Source of the DNA: Sphingomonas sp.
GTDB lineage: Bacteria > Pseudomonadota > Alphaproteobacteria > Sphingomonadales > Sphingomonadaceae
Assembly: GCF_003248515.1 (NCBI RefSeq)
Contig: NZ_QFOB01000013.1
Span: forward strand, 47,516-111,515
Length of the DNA: 64,000 bases
Reading direction: 5' to 3'
The notes below the pieces were generated by a model that was not told the DNA's origin, made no database searches, and was given only the letters and a program-made list of their open reading frames with translations. The stretch's first letter is position 1, and every line of letters begins with the position of its first letter. Position numbers and translations under genes: made by a program. Shown here one piece after another: positions 62,346-64,000 of the stretch.

Positions 62346-62518
62346 GCGGGCGGGCCGGCGAGACGAGATGTGCCGCGCGCCCGTCCACATCGAACGAGCG
62401 CATGGCAAAGCCGTGATAATCGGTTTCGGGGGGCGGCGGGGAACGCCATGCCGGGCCATGGTGCGCAGGCCGCTGCGGCGCCCAGCCACCGCACGGCCTG
62501 TCTGCGGTTTGGTGCCAT
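62341..62518 (-). pseudogene. Frameshifted N-terminus of a Tat-exported esterase-like protein
   Basis: The frame starting at 62518 gives a twin-arginine-type signal (MAPNRRQAVRWLGAAAACAP). After a run of six Cs the homologous-looking sequence continues in another frame as DYHGFAMRSFDVDGRAAHLV and SPARPRGG. That pattern (signal, then F-VDGR-A-LV-P--P-G-) is seen at the N-terminus of some alpha/beta-fold esterases. A one-base change in the homopolymer explains the shift. The sequence breaks off at about 62343, where the aroA fragment begins. The family is inferred from short motifs. Confidence 0.45.
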
Positions 62519-62623
62519 GGCAACCTTTCAACCGGTCATAGGCCTGCCCGCTCGCCGGATCCGCCGCCTATGCGTCAAATCGGGTGAGCGGGCACGCCAC
62601 TATTGAAGCGCTCAGTCCCCGGT

Positions 62624-63902
62624 TCAGAACTTTGCGTTCACGGCCAGGCGGAAGGTGCGGCCATCATAGTCGATCCGTCGCGCCTGCGCCTCGATGCCCT
62701 GATATTCCTTGCGCACCGCATTGGTAACGTTGAATGCGCTGAGGTTGAGGCTGATATCTTCCGTCACGTTGAACGTCGCCGATACATCCAGCTGACCGCG
62801 CGGGGCAACGCGACGCTGTGTTCCGCCGAAGCCCAGCACTGCCGTATCGGGAACGTCGTATTGCGTGCGATAGTTATACGTCAGGCGTAAACCGAAGCGA
62901 TCGACTTCATAATAGCCGATGATGTTGAAATTGTGCTTCGACACACCCGCCAGGCTGGCGGTCTGGCCATCCGCGAATGTTCCACTGATATCGGTATACC
63001 CATAATTTGCGCCACCGCCGAAATTCTTTAAGAATCCGGGCAGGAAATCGAGGTTCTGCTTAACGTTCACCTCAATGCCTCGAACGGTAATGGGCGCATC
63101 TGAATTAGCGTTACCCGTGATGTTCACGATCAACGGCACGCCGTTCACGAGAGTTTCCGGCGCAATGCACTGATCGCCGCTGGCCCGGAGCGCTCCAAAG
63201 CCTAGGCCTCCGCCATCGGTGGGGCAAAGCGCCGCGCCACGAATGGTCTGGATCAGGCCTTTGAAGCGCTTCTGGAACAGGTTGACGGCGAAGACGCCGC
63301 CAGGCCGATTATACCATTCCATACTAAGATCGAGGGACGTGCCGGTATAGGGTTTCAGATCCGGATTGCCGAGCGTCACGGCGACTTCGCCGGTTGTATC
63401 GTTGACAACACCCGTCAACGTGACCGGTGAGAATTGGCGGGGGTGCGGACGCACATACGTCTTGTAGGCGGCAAAGCGGAAAAGCAGGTTCCTCGCCGGC
63501 TCTAGGATCAGGATGCCGGAAGGCAGGAAGTAACCATAATTGTTCTTCAGCCGGCGCTCGGCAAAATCGCAGAGGCAACCGATCGGGAGAGAATAGGGGC
63601 GGAAGCGATTCAGGACGTCCAGTTTCTGGTTCGTCTTTTCATACCGCAGGCCGAGAGATCCCCTGAGCGGGATCGAAAAGATGCGGGTGTCGAGATTGGC
63701 CTCGCCGTAGATCGAGAGAACGTCTGTCGTGTTCGAAAAATTGAACCGTCCGACATTCGCGTCGTCGGCATATTCGTTGTACAGGCCCACTTCGTTGAGG
63801 CTTGTCAGCGGGTTGGCGATTTTTGCGGGGCCGATCGCGGAAAAGATCGATCTCACATCGACGACTTTCCAGAGGGGCGAGGCGCCCGGAAGGCTTCCGT
63901 CG
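62624..63902 (-). pseudogene. TonB-dependent receptor truncated by an IS element
   Basis: The C-terminal part of about 426 residues of a TonB-dependent receptor is open to the left end of the IS element. It contains barrel strands such as PLRGSLGLRYEKTNQKLDV, LLFRFAAYKTYVRPHPRQF, LGNPDLKPYTGTSLDLSMEW and YNYRTQYDVPDTAVLGFGG, and ends GRTFRLAVNAKF with a stop. The frame stays open across 63856 up to about 63902, so the break is the insertion and not a natural start; a start codon at 63856 would be accidental. The N-terminal signal, plug and first strands are missing. It is probably inactive. Confidence 0.75.
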
Positions 63903-64000
63903 TGACGTGCTCCCCTGAAACTCCGCCAGTTTGAGCTAGAGTCCGGCTTCGTGAGGAGACGGACGTGAAGAAGACCAGGTTCAGCGAGGAGCAGATCATC
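63903..64000 (+). mobile_element. IS3-family insertion sequence, left end
   Basis: The element appears to begin at TGACGTGCTCCCCTGAA, where the receptor reading frame ends. The start of a transposase gene lies 62 bases in. The gene order and the OrfA N-terminus place it in the IS3 family, IS407/IS511-like group. The right end and the target duplication are beyond the window. Confidence 0.7.
63965..64000 (+). CDS. IS3-family transposase OrfA, partial
   Basis: Only 12 codons are inside the window: GTG start then MKKTRFSEEQII, the standard beginning of OrfA of IS407-group elements, preceded by GAGGAGACGGAC. OrfA is the helix-turn-helix part of the transposase that is joined to OrfB by programmed frameshifting. 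Confidence 0.75.
   Translation, partial: MKKTRFSEEQII

Noticed and set aside
63856..63858. GTG start of an intact 410-residue receptor
   Set aside because: The frame stays open upstream to the IS boundary and lacks signal peptide and plug, so this is an internal codon of a truncated receptor.

Overview
The window is a high-GC chromosomal segment whose gene content points to an alphaproteobacterium of the Sphingomonas type. It carries several TonB-dependent receptors, an addB-addA-trxA cluster, a DUF1244 protein, a PmtA-type phospholipid methyltransferase and YceI and glutathionyl-hydroquinone-reductase genes, and its coding sequence is crowded with GATC. This placement is inferred from gene content; no rRNA or tRNA gene is present to confirm it.

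Layout. 0-7.4 kb: end of a PQQ-type aldose dehydrogenase, a small outer-membrane barrel protein, a DUF485/acetate permease pair, a DHA2-type exporter and a secreted EEP-superfamily phosphodiesterase. 7.4-13.2 kb: a surface-glycan locus with two GT4 glycosyltransferases, a GINT1-like beta-propeller protein, a CDP-glycerol-glycerophosphotransferase-like protein and a Wzx-type flippase. 13.2-17.05 kb: an iron-starvation-type sigma/anti-sigma/transducer-receptor set whose sigma gene overlaps the flippase. 17.06-22 kb: a PaoABC-type periplasmic aldehyde oxidoreductase with a divergent LysR regulator. 22-24 kb: YceI and a glutathionyl-hydroquinone reductase. 24-32 kb: the kdp potassium system, including the tiny kdpF and a second 27-residue membrane peptide; kdpE lies behind kdpC, while kdpD is divergent. 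32-36 kb: a Cds1-like cysteine desulfhydrase, a histidine kinase with a very large Pro/Ala-rich periplasmic region, and a DUF2141 protein. 36-43 kb: addB, addA, trxA. 43-46 kb: an SDR/HxlR divergent pair, a HisKA_2 kinase and a DUF1244 protein.

45.8-60.5 kb is the most coherent functional block and looks like a phosphate-starvation and phospholipid-remodelling neighbourhood. A secreted glycerophosphodiester phosphodiesterase is divergent from a TonB-dependent receptor, and a second receptor follows. Then come an orphan ParA, a GT4 glycosyltransferase overlapping a PlcP-type metallophosphoesterase, and, divergently, a PmtA methyltransferase overlapping an Mpo1-like membrane protein. A class III aminotransferase divergent from a phosphatidylserine decarboxylase closes the block. 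Between plcP and pmtA there are two Pho-box-like arrays with 11-base spacing, one facing each gene. A weaker candidate lies between the diesterase and its receptor. Together this suggests that phospholipid is cut to diacylglycerol and replaced by glycolipid when phosphate runs out. That is a reading of sequence and context, not a measured fact.

61.6-64 kb is degraded accessory DNA. It holds a short match to a tRNA 3' end, an aroA C-terminal fragment fused to a frameshifted Tat-exported esterase N-terminus, and a TonB-dependent receptor cut by an IS3-family element that runs off the right edge.
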